A stretch of DNA of 40,677 nucleotides, from assembly GCA_027593175.1 (NCBI GenBank), contig JAQCJI010000016.1, positions 1 to 40,677 of the forward strand. Reading direction: 5' to 3'. Both the position numbers and the translations under genes were made by a program. Positions 17,570 to 26,000 of this stretch are shown here, piece by piece (positions within the stretch are counted from its first letter, which is position 1; each line of letters begins with the position of its first letter). The notes under the pieces are model-generated. The model was not told the origin of the DNA and searched no databases. It worked only from the letters and a program-made list of their open reading frames with translations. The stretch is from Bacteroidota bacterium (GTDB taxonomy: Bacteria; Bacteroidota; Bacteroidia; Cytophagales; Cyclobacteriaceae).

Positions 17570-19027
17570 ATGCAAAAGTTAACGCTTTCTCAATCACTAT
17601 CTCAAAAACTTTCCCCGCAGCAGATTCAGTTTATCAAGCTACTGCAGGTGCCTACGGCAGAGTTGGATGCCCGTATTGAAGAAGAGCTTGAAATCAATCC
17701 TGCTTTGGAAGAAGGCAAGGTTGAGGAGAGCGAATCCTCCGAGGAAGAAGATTTCGAGGAAGGATATGGAGACGAGTACGGGCAAGAGTCCAACGAGGTC
17801 AATGTAGACGACTACCTAGACGACGATTATGGGGGTTACAAAATGCAGGGGGATGGGAACTACAACCCGGACGATGAGGATCGTGAAATTCCCTTTTCTT
17901 CACCTACTTCCTTGCATGAGCAATTGATTACGCAGTTGAATTTTTTAAAGCTAGATGAGCGACAAAAGATCATTGGAGAGCAGTTGATTGGGAGTATTGA
18001 GAACGATGGCTATATCCGTCGGGAGTTGATTTCTATCATCAATGACTTGGCTTTTTCGCAAAACATTGAGACGGACAGTGATGAACTAGAGGAAATCCTT
18101 CGGAAAATCCAAAGTTTTGATCCTGCTGGCATCGCGGCAAGAAACCTACAAGAATGCTTAATTATTCAGTTGGAACGGAAGGAGCATCCCGATGATCCAA
18201 TTATACAGCATGCACTGAGGATTATTCAAGATTGTTTTGAAGAGTTTACCAAAAAACATTACTCCAAAATTCAAAAGCGCCTCAACCTAGATGAGGGGGA
18301 GATCAAGAATGCAGTGCAACTCATCACTCGACTCAACCCCAAGCCGGGAGGGGTGGCAGATGGGCTAGTACTCACTCAGTATGTGATCCCTGATTTTATT
18401 TTGGTTACGAATGGAGGAAAGTTTGAGATCCTATTGAATTCAAAAAATGCCCCAGAGCTTCGTATTTCACGCTCCTACTCCGAGCTTTTTGATACCTACG
18501 ATAAGAGCGATAAAAAGGATAAAAAACTCAAAGAGACTGTTTCTTTTGTCAAACAAAAGTTGGACTCCGCCAAGTGGTTTATTGACGCGATCAAACAGCG
18601 GCAAAATACCTTGCTCCGAACTATGGAAGCGATTCTTCAGTACCAAACTTCTTTTTTTATTGATGGAGACGAGGTGGCTCTTCGCCCTATGATTCTAAAA
18701 GATATTGCAGAAAAGATTGATATGGACATTTCTACCGTCTCTCGTGTGGCGAATAGTAAATCCATTCAAACCGAATTTGGGGTATTTCCCTTGAAGTATT
18801 TTTTCTCTGAGGGTATCGCCACAGACAGTGGTGAAGATGTAAGTAACCGAGAGGTGAAATCGGTACTTCAAACTATGGTAGATGCGGAAGACAAAAAGAA
18901 GCCTCTCTCTGATGATAAGTTGGTGAAAATGCTCAATAAAAAGGGCTACAACATTGCGCGTCGAACTGTAGCTAAGTACCGGGAGCAACTTCAGATTCCT
19001 GTGGCTAGACTACGAAAAGAACTCTAG
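17570..19027 (+). CDS. rpoN: RNA polymerase sigma-54 factor
   Basis: The 485-residue protein has all sigma-54 parts. Region I (residues 1-50) is rich in Gln and Leu (QSLSQKLSPQQIQFIKLL). An acidic region II follows (about 50-110), unusually rich in Glu, Asp and Tyr. The core-binding part spans about 115-300. The DNA-binding part includes a helix-turn-helix at about 378-400 (IAEKIDMDISTVSRVANSK) and the RpoN box ARRTVAKYRE at 463-472. It directs polymerase to -24/-12 promoters and needs enhancer-binding ATPases. The next gene overlaps its stop by one base, so the two are translationally coupled. I did not find a convincing -24/-12 site in this window. Confidence 0.97.
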   Translation: MQKLTLSQSLSQKLSPQQIQFIKLLQVPTAELDARIEEELEINPALEEGKVEESESSEEEDFEEGYGDEYGQESNEVNVDDYLDDDYGGYKMQGDGNYNPDDEDREIPFSSPTSLHEQLITQLNFLKLDERQKIIGEQLIGSIENDGYIRRELISIINDLAFSQNIETDSDELEEILRKIQSFDPAGIAARNLQECLIIQLERKEHPDDPIIQHALRIIQDCFEEFTKKHYSKIQKRLNLDEGEIKNAVQLITRLNPKPGGVADGLVLTQYVIPDFILVTNGGKFEILLNSKNAPELRISRSYSELFDTYDKSDKKDKKLKETVSFVKQKLDSAKWFIDAIKQRQNTLLRTMEAILQYQTSFFIDGDEVALRPMILKDIAEKIDMDISTVSRVANSKSIQTEFGVFPLKYFFSEGIATDSGEDVSNREVKSVLQTMVDAEDKKKPLSDDKLVKMLNKKGYNIARRTVAKYREQLQIPVARLRKEL

Positions 19028-19647
19028 TGGTACGCAAACTGGCACTTCTGCTTTCGGTGGTCTTTCAGCCCTTACTGATGCCTTCCTTGGTGTTTGGCTT
19101 GGTGTTTTTTGGGATACCACAGGCAAGTAGTATTCCCGAATCCTTTAAGATTCGACTTTTTTACCTGATTGTAAGTGCTACCTTACTGATCCCTATTATC
19201 TTGATGCTGGGCCTTCGTTGGAGTGGGCTGGTGAAAAGTCTGCACTTTGAAGAGAAAAGTGACCGTAGGTTTCCCTTTCTTTTAATTACTTTTTTTTATG
19301 TATTGACTACCTATTTTTTAAAACAGAAGACAGAATTAGATCCAATTTTATGGCAAGGAATGGGTGCGATTACTGTAGCGGTAGCCCTGTTAACGGCAGT
19401 TACTTTTTTTTGGAAAATATCTGCTCACATGACAGGTATTGGAGGGTTATTGGCTGTTTTGGCTGTTTTGGCGCTTTATTTCCCCTCCTTTCAAGTAGCC
19501 TATTTGCTAGTTACGGTTCTCGTGTTGGGAGGTTTGGTAGCCTCTTCTCGACTATATCTGGATGCCCACAGTCCTGCTGAAGTGTATGCGGGACTTTTAG
19601 TAGGGTTTGTTACTTGCTGGATTGGCTTTTCCTGGATCTACGGCTAA
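19027..19647 (+). CDS. PAP2-like membrane phosphatase / conserved membrane protein
   Basis: The 206-residue protein starts with GTG that shares its first base with the rpoN stop (TAGTG). Six hydrophobic segments are visible. The C-terminal SSRLYLDAHSPAEVYAGLLVG (residues about 177-197, residue pattern SR..-H-.EV.AG) is the last motif of the PAP2 phosphatase family and keeps the histidine. An EEKSDRRFPF segment at about 75-84 may stand for the arginine-containing first motif. The middle motif is poorly preserved, so catalytic activity on lipid phosphates is likely but not sure. Coupling to rpoN is probably an accident of compact packing or a lineage-conserved order. Confidence 0.8.
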   Translation: MVRKLALLLSVVFQPLLMPSLVFGLVFFGIPQASSIPESFKIRLFYLIVSATLLIPIILMLGLRWSGLVKSLHFEEKSDRRFPFLLITFFYVLTTYFLKQKTELDPILWQGMGAITVAVALLTAVTFFWKISAHMTGIGGLLAVLAVLALYFPSFQVAYLLVTVLVLGGLVASSRLYLDAHSPAEVYAGLLVGFVTCWIGFSWIYG

Positions 19648-19680
19648 CTCAATAGACTGAATTCAACAACTGAATAAGCA

Positions 19681-19707
19681 AAAAAAAACTCCCTGAAAAG
19701 GAAGTTT
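19681..19707 (-). terminator. Terminator of the PorT-like gene
   Basis: An 8-bp stem with one mismatch (AAACTCCC / GGAAGTTT) at 19686-19707 is followed on the minus strand by a run of T. It lies 23 bases after the gene's stop. Confidence 0.65.
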
Positions 19708-19729
19708 TATAGTTCTTTAGCCACTTGGA

Positions 19730-20476
19730 TTAAAACAGTCCTAATGCAATTCCAAAACTAACTTGGTTGGCTTCGTTATTGAAAGGGCCTCTGTTGGCTT
19801 TCCACATGGGGTTGAGGTAGTAGGTGGACCAAACATAAAATCCAGGGCTTCCTGCTTTAAAGTTTAGGCCATAGCGAATTCTCTCCAACCCGTAGTTTTC
19901 TGTTTGTTTGATTTTAACTACTCCGGTGGTAGGGGAGTCAAAGGAAATTTTTGTATTGGCTTGGTAAAGGTATCCTACTCGAGCACCAAGGCTTACGCGA
20001 AAGCTTTTGCTGTAGTCTTTTTTATTAATATGGTACTGCAGGTCTATTGGAACTTCTACATAGTTGACGGCTAGGTTGTTGAATTTGATTTCGATGGTGT
20101 TTCCATAGACGCTTTTCACTTCCTTCAAAATGGAAGATTCAGCGCCTAGCGTACTGTTACGAAATAAGTTTTCATCATCTTTGAAGGAAAACTTGTTGGT
20201 AGCAAGTCCAATGCCTGGGCTGAGCACAAAGCCAGACCCTTCACCGAATAGGAGGAAAGGCTTTTGGTAGTAGACGTTGAAACTTCTTGATCCAAAGAAA
20301 TTGATAGCCAAGTCTGCAGGGCGGTTGGTCAGCTGTGTCCAGCCAAACTCCACGGTCAAGTCATTGGGAATGTTGGGACGACCTCCGATAGGGGCTTTTG
20401 GACTTATGCTATCGGAATCTTGTGCTTGTGCATTCAGCGCAAATGCGAGGAAGGCAAGTGTAAGTATTTTTTTCAT
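19730..20476 (-). CDS. Outer-membrane beta-barrel protein, PorT-like
   Basis: I choose ATG 20476 rather than 20509: it gives a clean signal peptide (MKKILTLAFLAFALNAQAQ) and lies downstream of a good -7 element. The mature protein, about 229 residues, has alternating strand-like segments ending in aromatic residues, and a C-terminal NQVSFGIALGLF with terminal Phe, as expected of a barrel inserted by the BAM complex. It resembles porT-family (PF13568, outer membrane protein beta-barrel) proteins widespread in Bacteroidota. The known PorT/SprT protein is needed for type IX secretion, but many paralogues of unknown role exist; this copy cannot be assigned to secretion on sequence alone. It is a single-gene unit with its own terminator. 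Confidence 0.8.
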   Translation of the reverse strand: MKKILTLAFLAFALNAQAQDSDSISPKAPIGGRPNIPNDLTVEFGWTQLTNRPADLAINFFGSRSFNVYYQKPFLLFGEGSGFVLSPGIGLATNKFSFKDDENLFRNSTLGAESSILKEVKSVYGNTIEIKFNNLAVNYVEVPIDLQYHINKKDYSKSFRVSLGARVGYLYQANTKISFDSPTTGVVKIKQTENYGLERIRYGLNFKAGSPGFYVWSTYYLNPMWKANRGPFNNEANQVSFGIALGLF

Positions 20477-20506
20477 CAATGAAGCTTCTTTTCGAGAGGA
20501 TGTGGG

Positions 20507-20514
20507 CAAAAATA
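20507..20514 (-). promoter_or_regulatory. Candidate -7 element for the PorT-like gene
   Basis: Read on the minus strand this is TATTTTTG, an exact TAnnTTTG match. Transcription would start near 20500, downstream of the alternative start at 20509 and upstream of ATG 20476, which supports the shorter protein. No TTTG at 19 bases. Confidence 0.35.
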
Positions 20515-20614
20515 TAAAATTTAGGAGGATTTACTCGCCTGTTGGTCTTAATTATTCTTAAGGAATTGGGGTAGGGAGATTTCTTGAACTTTAAAGAATT
20601 CTTCGGACCAACTT

Positions 20615-20645
20615 TTTGGAGGGGAAAAATTATTACTTAGTTTTG
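20615..20645 (+). promoter_or_regulatory. Exact Bacteroidota housekeeping promoter in front of tRNA-Arg
   Basis: TTTG (20615-20618), 19 bases, then TAGTTTTG (20638-20645) matches the -33/-7 consensus TTTG-N19-TAnnTTTG at every defined position. Transcription would begin at about 20652, some 5 bases before the tRNA 5' end. This is the best promoter in the window. Confidence 0.75.
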
Positions 20646-20656
20646 CAATCCAATCT

Positions 20657-20730
20657 GGCTTCGTAGCTCAACTGAATAGAGCACCTGATTACGGCTCAGG
20701 AGGTTTCAAGTTTGAATCTTGACGAGGTCA
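20657..20730 (+). tRNA. tRNA-Arg (anticodon ACG), with A19/U56 in place of G19/C56
   Basis: All four arms fold. The acceptor stem GGCTTCG / CGAGGTC has two G-U pairs. The D stem is GCTC / GAGC, the anticodon stem CCTGA / TCAGG with loop TTACGGC (anticodon ACG at 34-36), and the T stem TCAAG / CTTGA. Discriminator is A; CCA is not encoded. A34 would be deaminated to inosine to read CGU, CGC and CGA. The T loop reads TTTGAAT instead of TTCGAAT, so position 56 is U; the D loop reads AACTGAATA, with A where G19 belongs. These two positions pair in the tRNA elbow, so a G-C pair seems replaced by A-U. Levitt pair A15-U48, G18, U55 and A58 are normal. It has its own promoter and terminator. Confidence 0.92.
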
Positions 20731-20732
20731 CT

Positions 20733-20769
20733 AGCCCTTACTTTTGAGAAGTTAGGGCTTTTTTTTTGG
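20733..20769 (+). terminator. Terminator of tRNA-Arg
   Basis: An 11-bp stem with one mismatch (AGCCCTTACTT / AAGTTAGGGCT, loop of 5) is followed by a run of about ten T. It begins 3 bases after the tRNA. Confidence 0.85.
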
Positions 20770-20835
20770 CTATTTTTGTTTAAATCCTCCCTCAAATTTT
20801 CTGAAAATTCATTTTCTATCAAAATCAAAAATAAA

Positions 20836-20863
20836 AAAAGCAGCCCGAAGGCTGCTTTTAATT
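20836..20863 (-). terminator. Terminator of the MFS gene at 20865
   Basis: A perfect 10-bp stem AAAAGCAGCC / GGCTGCTTTT with a CGAA loop (20836-20859) lies 5 bases after the MFS stop. On the minus strand it is followed by a further T-rich run; with T runs on both sides it may also stop transcripts from the tRNA side. Confidence 0.8.
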
Positions 20864-20864
20864 T

Positions 20865-22091
20865 TTAGTGTCCTGCTGAAGCGGCGGGTTTGACACCGCG
20901 CTGCCAGATAAAGAAGATCCCAAAGAGTACGATTAAGATACCCGGGAAGAGTAGCATTTTCTCGAGAGTGGCTTGGCCAGCAGCCAACTCCAATGAATTC
21001 CCCACCAAACCTGCTGCACTTTGGGCTGCTCTTGATGTATCAATCCATCCTCCAATAATGGGTTGGAAGATGGCGGTAGAGAACATCCCTACACCTCCAA
21101 TTATAGACATGCCCAAGGCACCAGAGAGAGGGACGCGCTGGGCTACAGCACCTACCATCACAGGCCAGAAGTAACATACCCCTAACGCAAAGATCAGTGC
21201 AGCCACATAAGACAGGTTGCCTGTTACCGTGCTAAACAAGAAGATACCAACTGTCGTGAAGATAGCACCTCCTAAGAGTACTCCTGTCTGTCCCAAGGCT
21301 TTCACCACAGGACCGGCAAAGAATCTACCTACAGCCATTACACCTGTAGTCAATGCCAAAATCAACATGCCGGATGCGCCACTTGAACTCAACACAATAT
21401 TGGCCCACTGCGATGGTCCAAATTCAGAGATGGCAGTAAATGCCATCGCAAAGAATAGGAAGATAAACACGGGGCTTAACATGGCTTTAAAGTTGGAGCC
21501 AACTGATGTCACACCCTCTACGGAAGGCTTAGGGAATGCTTTACCAAAGAAAAGTACTGCATAGGCAATGGTTGGGATCATCATCACCCAAACTTGGGTT
21601 TGCCATGCAAAGCCTCCATCGGTCATGAATTTGGACACCAAGCTTCCCAAAACGATGCCTCCTGGGAACCACATGTGAAAGCGGTTGAGCATCTTGTTCA
21701 GGGTAGTACCAGAATACATGTCGGCAATCATCGGATTACAAGCAGCCTCAGTACAGCCGTTGCCGAAACCGATAAATAGAGTAGATACCAACAAGGTGGT
21801 ATAGCCATCCGCGAAGATGGTCATCAGAATCCCAAGGGTGTGGGTCACAAATGCGATGCGCATGATGTTGGCCGGACCAACTATATGGTAAAATAGGCCT
21901 CCAAGAATCATGGAGATTGGGAATCCTAAAAACCACATGGAATTAATAAATCCCAGTTGCTCCGCGGTTAGGCCAAATGAATCTCCCAATTGAGGAAGGA
22001 TCCCTGCACGAATGGAAAAGGAAAATGCGGTGGTGATGAGCGCCAAACAACTTCCGTTGAAAAGTGCGCCACGGTTAATGGTTTGTGTCAT
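20865..22091 (-). CDS. MFS transporter, fucose-permease / FHS-like family
   Basis: The 408-residue protein has about 12 membrane helices. The FGLTAEQLGFINSMWFLGFPIS segment spans the first loop and helix 2, and GFGNGCTEAACNPMIADMYSG in helix 4 (about residues 110-130) is characteristic of the FucP/FHS branch, including the N-P-(M)-IAD pattern. After it, LNRFHMWFPGGIVLGSL is also typical of this group in Bacteroidota. The branch mainly carries sugars by proton symport (fucose, glucose, galactose), so a sugar uptake role is likely though not proven. It is a single gene with a terminator right behind it. No sugar-catabolic genes flank it directly. Confidence 0.87.
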   Translation of the reverse strand: MTQTINRGALFNGSCLALITTAFSFSIRAGILPQLGDSFGLTAEQLGFINSMWFLGFPISMILGGLFYHIVGPANIMRIAFVTHTLGILMTIFADGYTTLLVSTLFIGFGNGCTEAACNPMIADMYSGTTLNKMLNRFHMWFPGGIVLGSLVSKFMTDGGFAWQTQVWVMMIPTIAYAVLFFGKAFPKPSVEGVTSVGSNFKAMLSPVFIFLFFAMAFTAISEFGPSQWANIVLSSSGASGMLILALTTGVMAVGRFFAGPVVKALGQTGVLLGGAIFTTVGIFLFSTVTGNLSYVAALIFALGVCYFWPVMVGAVAQRVPLSGALGMSIIGGVGMFSTAIFQPIIGGWIDTSRAAQSAAGLVGNSLELAAGQATLEKMLLFPGILIVLFGIFFIWQRGVKPAASAGH

Positions 22092-22217
22092 AAGGTAGTG
22101 CTTTAGGTTTTTGGGTTGCTTTAAGTGACTTTTGACACATTCAAAGTAGGTAAAAAATTAGAATTCGCTTCCCCGAATTCAAAAAAAATAGCTAAAATCT
22201 CTTCAATAAATTTTTAA

Positions 22218-22231
22218 AGGACAATTGTCCT
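22218..22231. repeat. Perfect 14-bp palindrome between yaaA and the MFS gene
   Basis: AGGACAATTGTCCT is fully symmetric. It lies 18 bases downstream of yaaA and 127 bases upstream of the MFS start, both on the minus strand. It could be an operator for the MFS gene or the stem of a weak terminator, since on the minus strand it is followed by TTTAAAAATTT. Confidence 0.5.
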
Positions 22232-22248
22232 CCTGATTTAGCTGCCTT

Positions 22249-23001
22249 TTAGCGAACAAAAACCCAATCCTGCGCGGTACTCAATGGGGCTGAAAATTCA
22301 TAACCTTCCTCTTGGAAAACTTTGAGTTGCTTGGGCTCAGTGATCCGGTTCAAGATGGCGTATCGTGCCATCAAGCCTCTTGCCTGCTTGGCAAAGAACC
22401 CGACTACCTGGTAGCTTCCTTCCTTGTGTTCCTTGAAATGGATGGTGATTACAGGCATCTTCAAGGTATTTTTATCTACTGCCTTGAAGTATTCTTGAGA
22501 GGCTAAGTTGACTAAGGTCCTGCCTTCGCCTGCGGCATTCAAAGCCTTGCTGATCTTGGTTCCCCAGTAGTCATAGAGCGAGTTGCCCTTTTTGGTTTTG
22601 AGCTTGGTACCCATCTCCAATCGGTAGGGTTGGATCAAATCCAGAGGTTTCAATACCCCATATAGTCCAGAAAGAATGCGTAGGTGTTGCTGCGCAAATT
22701 CAAGATCTTCAGCGCTGAACTGATCTGCTTCCATCTTGGCATAAACCTCCCCCTTAAAGGCCAAAAGTGCCTGCTTGGAGTTGTCCGGATTGAAGGTTTC
22801 GGTAAAGGTCTTGTAGCGCTCCTCATTCAGACTTGCGAGGGAATCGCTCAAGTGCATCAATTTGGAGATTTCTGAAGCCGTTTTTTTTCGTAATACGCCC
22901 ACCAAATCTTTCACTTCCGCAGAGAATTCGGGTTGAGTATGTCCGCTGTATTCAGGATGACTGTAATCTAGGGTTTTGGCAGGAGAAATGACAAGCAACA
23001 T
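22249..23001 (-). CDS. yaaA: YaaA-family peroxide stress protein (DUF328)
   Basis: The 250-residue protein matches YaaA from end to end: MLLVISPAKTLDY at the N-terminus, RILSGLYGVLKPLDLIQPYRLEMG at about 109-132, LVNLASQEYFKAV at about 164-176, FKEHKEGSYQVVGFFAKQARGLMARY at about 189-214 and YEFSAPLSTAQDWVFVR at the C-terminus. In E. coli YaaA lowers free intracellular iron during hydrogen peroxide stress and binds DNA. It begins 3 bases after the stop of the 1836-residue surface protein gene, so it is probably co-transcribed with it, an odd pairing. Family assignment is sure; the cellular role here is inferred. Confidence 0.95.
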   Translation of the reverse strand: MLLVISPAKTLDYSHPEYSGHTQPEFSAEVKDLVGVLRKKTASEISKLMHLSDSLASLNEERYKTFTETFNPDNSKQALLAFKGEVYAKMEADQFSAEDLEFAQQHLRILSGLYGVLKPLDLIQPYRLEMGTKLKTKKGNSLYDYWGTKISKALNAAGEGRTLVNLASQEYFKAVDKNTLKMPVITIHFKEHKEGSYQVVGFFAKQARGLMARYAILNRITEPKQLKVFQEEGYEFSAPLSTAQDWVFVR

Positions 23002-23004
23002 GGG

Positions 23005-26000
23005 TTACTGGATAATCGTAATGGCTTTGGTTTCAGTTTGGGTAATATTCTGTTCTCTTGAGGTAAACCGCACAACGGCCACGTATGTTCCCGTTGGAAC
23101 TAATTTCCCATTCACAAGCCCATCCCAAGGGCAGAATGGCTGTTTGGGTTCCAAATTTTCATGGTCGCAGTAAAAAATAAGTTCCCCCCAGCGGTTGTAA
23201 ATAAACACATCTACTTCGTCAATGTATTCGTTGGCATACAAAATAAAATTGCGGCTTGGGTCATTGAGTACCATGCCGCTTGGGAAGACCACCTTGAGGT
23301 TACAGTCTTCTTCTACGGTAAAGGTACCTTCCCATTCACAGCCAAGCAAATCACCTACACGTAGGGTATAGGTGCCTCCCAGCGTGGGGGTAAAGGTAGG
23401 GTCCTGAGAGACTTCCTTGCCGTCCAAAATCCAGGAGTAGCTGGCATAGGCGCCTGGGTTGAGGGTTACTGATTTTCCCTCTACGGCACAGATTAGCAGC
23501 AGCTCGGTCGGAAGTACAGGAGGAATAAGTTGGGACTTGACCACCACGACATTGGCTCTGCCGATCTCGCATCCAAAGCTGCTGCGCAAAATCACTTCGT
23601 AGGTACCTTCTTTACTCACCTCAATGAGGTTGCTCGTGAAGGATGGGAGCCTGGTACGCGTTCCACCCGTTACCAAGAACCATTCAAAGCTGCTCACGGT
23701 GGTTAAATTGGCCTTCACTTCAATCGTGGTCGTAGTTTGATCCACACAAAATGGACTGGCTTCCAAACTTACAGTTAGTCGATTGGAAAGGATAGTGGCT
23801 GTAAAAGGGATTTGCTTTACAGGGCATAGACCGCCAGAAATGGGCTGCACTTCCAAGGTATAGTTCCCCGACTTACTCGGCACAAATTCTTGTCTCCTAC
23901 CGACGATAATCCCAAGTTCATCCCGCCACAAGAAGATGACATCGGCGGGGTCTGTGTTGTTGAGAATGGCTTCAAATCGAATTCCTGTCAGGCAATCCAC
24001 AATCGGAGGAGAAACGTTAAAATCAAGCGCTGGACTCAAATTGACAGTCATGGGGAGCACCTTGGGGCAGTCGATTCCGGCAGGATCTACCCCAAGTACG
24101 GTGTAATTTCCTGCCTGGGTAAGCAGGAAGGTTCCACCTGCCTGGGGGGTGATAGAGGTCCCAGTAGGTCCTGTGATCGTGTAATTCAGAGGCTTGGGAC
24201 CAGAAGGGGAAAAGGAGAAGGAAACACAGCCTTGCACCACTGCAGGCACGGAAAATTGCACCTCAAACTTTTGATCGACTGTATACTGGGTTTTGTCGGG
24301 AATGGAGCAGCCTGTTGGATCTAAAACTTCTACCAAATAGATCCCATGAGGTACGGGAATTTGAAAACTCGCCAGGTTGGGGAGTGGGCCCGTCAATTCG
24401 AGGCCATCACCTTGGCGAACTATTTTGTAGGTACCTATGCGGGGTAAGCCTAAGGAGAAACTGATCTGAATAGATCCTTGCGCGACCCCAGTTGGGGAGC
24501 AGGTTTCATCCCCAGCAACTACCGTAAAGGCATAGGCAGCTGGAGGGTTTAAATTTTCTACCGTGACGGATGTGGAATAGGTACAGCCTGCTGCATTTTC
24601 AGCTTCCAGGGTATAGACTCCTGGGGCTAGGCCGGTGATGGGAATAACTGTTCCTGCTGGAGCTGCTGGGAAGGATAGTCCCAGTTCTACCAGACGAAGA
24701 CTGCTTACTGCAGCTTGTAAGCGAACCTCAATGGACCCATCTTTGGTCGCGCAGCTTGTAGCTCCTGCAGTGGCCTTGGCTTCTACGGTGGGCAGTTCAT
24801 TGACCAGTAGGTTTAGGGATTTTGACACCTTGCAGCCCGGAAGAATTGGGTCTTGGGCGATAAAGGTGAGCTTGTATTGTCCAGGCCCGGGAAGGCTTAG
24901 AATTTCTAATTCCAACTCAAAGAAGGGGCCCAAGGGGACCTGAACTCCACTGCCGTTGCGCTCATAAAACCAGTCCCCGGTGATGGGGGTGTTAGGAGCG
25001 AAGGTCACGGAAGTTTCTTCGTAGCAGATCTCGGTGGCCGTTTGTGTTAGGTCAAATTCAAAGGCTGGGCCTACAAAAATAGAGGAGGTAGCATTACAGG
25101 TTTCAAAGAGTGTTTCCTCTTCTTCCCCTCCACCTGCCGTTGGGCGGTATTGAACGACCACGGTGTAAATACTTTCCTCGGTAACAGTAATCGTGTTTGA
25201 GTTGCTGTCTCCAAAAATAGTTCCTGCTGCATTGGTCCAAAGAAAATCGTATAGTCCTTCGCTCGGATTGTAGCCGTCAATAGCCGTCAGGGTAACAGGG
25301 GTGCCTTCACAAAGGGTGGCATCCGAGGCTAGGGTGAGTGCTGGGGGCGCTACGATTTCGAGCGTGCCTTCTGCGGTGAAGTAGCCAATTTCGGCGCATC
25401 GGTCTACGCGTAACTCGATGGTGTAGGTGCCTGCCCTTGAGAAGAGCTGCTCTAAGTTTTGAAATTGATCCCCCGGACCTCCAAAATTAGAACGGACCAC
25501 TGTCCCGTCTTCATGGGTGATGGTCCAGAAATAGGAGTCAATATCGGGCTCTCCTCCTCCTTCTAGGGTAGCTGTCGCTCCCGATACTGGATCCAAGCAT
25601 AGTGTAGGAGGGATGCTTAGGGCGGGTTCTGGGATGGAACTTCCGGAGTTTTGCGTAAAGGAAGGTAAACCCAAATTAGAGGTGCCAGGCATTGCCGCTA
25701 CAGCAGTTTGGTTGAAGGAGCTCGCTGCGGTACAGCCGGTACCCACTTGGATCTGTCCAATGCGGTTGTCGCCCACCACTGCCACGTAGATTTGTCCATC
25801 CGAGGCGATTTGCAGAGCGCCTAGGTTAAGTCCAGCAGTGCCGCTGAGTACTTTTTTCGTGGACAAAATACAAGCCGCTCGCAACGCGGGCGTATCTGCC
25901 GCTGCAAAGCAAGTTGGGCAACTTGGATCCACCTCCTTGATGATAAATTCTTCGATACCAGGACCTCCATTTCGATAGGAAACAAGGATGCGGTCGGAAT

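Noticed and set aside
23890-24324. Plus-strand frame of 144 codons within the giant surface protein gene
   Set aside because: Shadow of the real coding frame; composition rich in His, Arg and Cys without motif.
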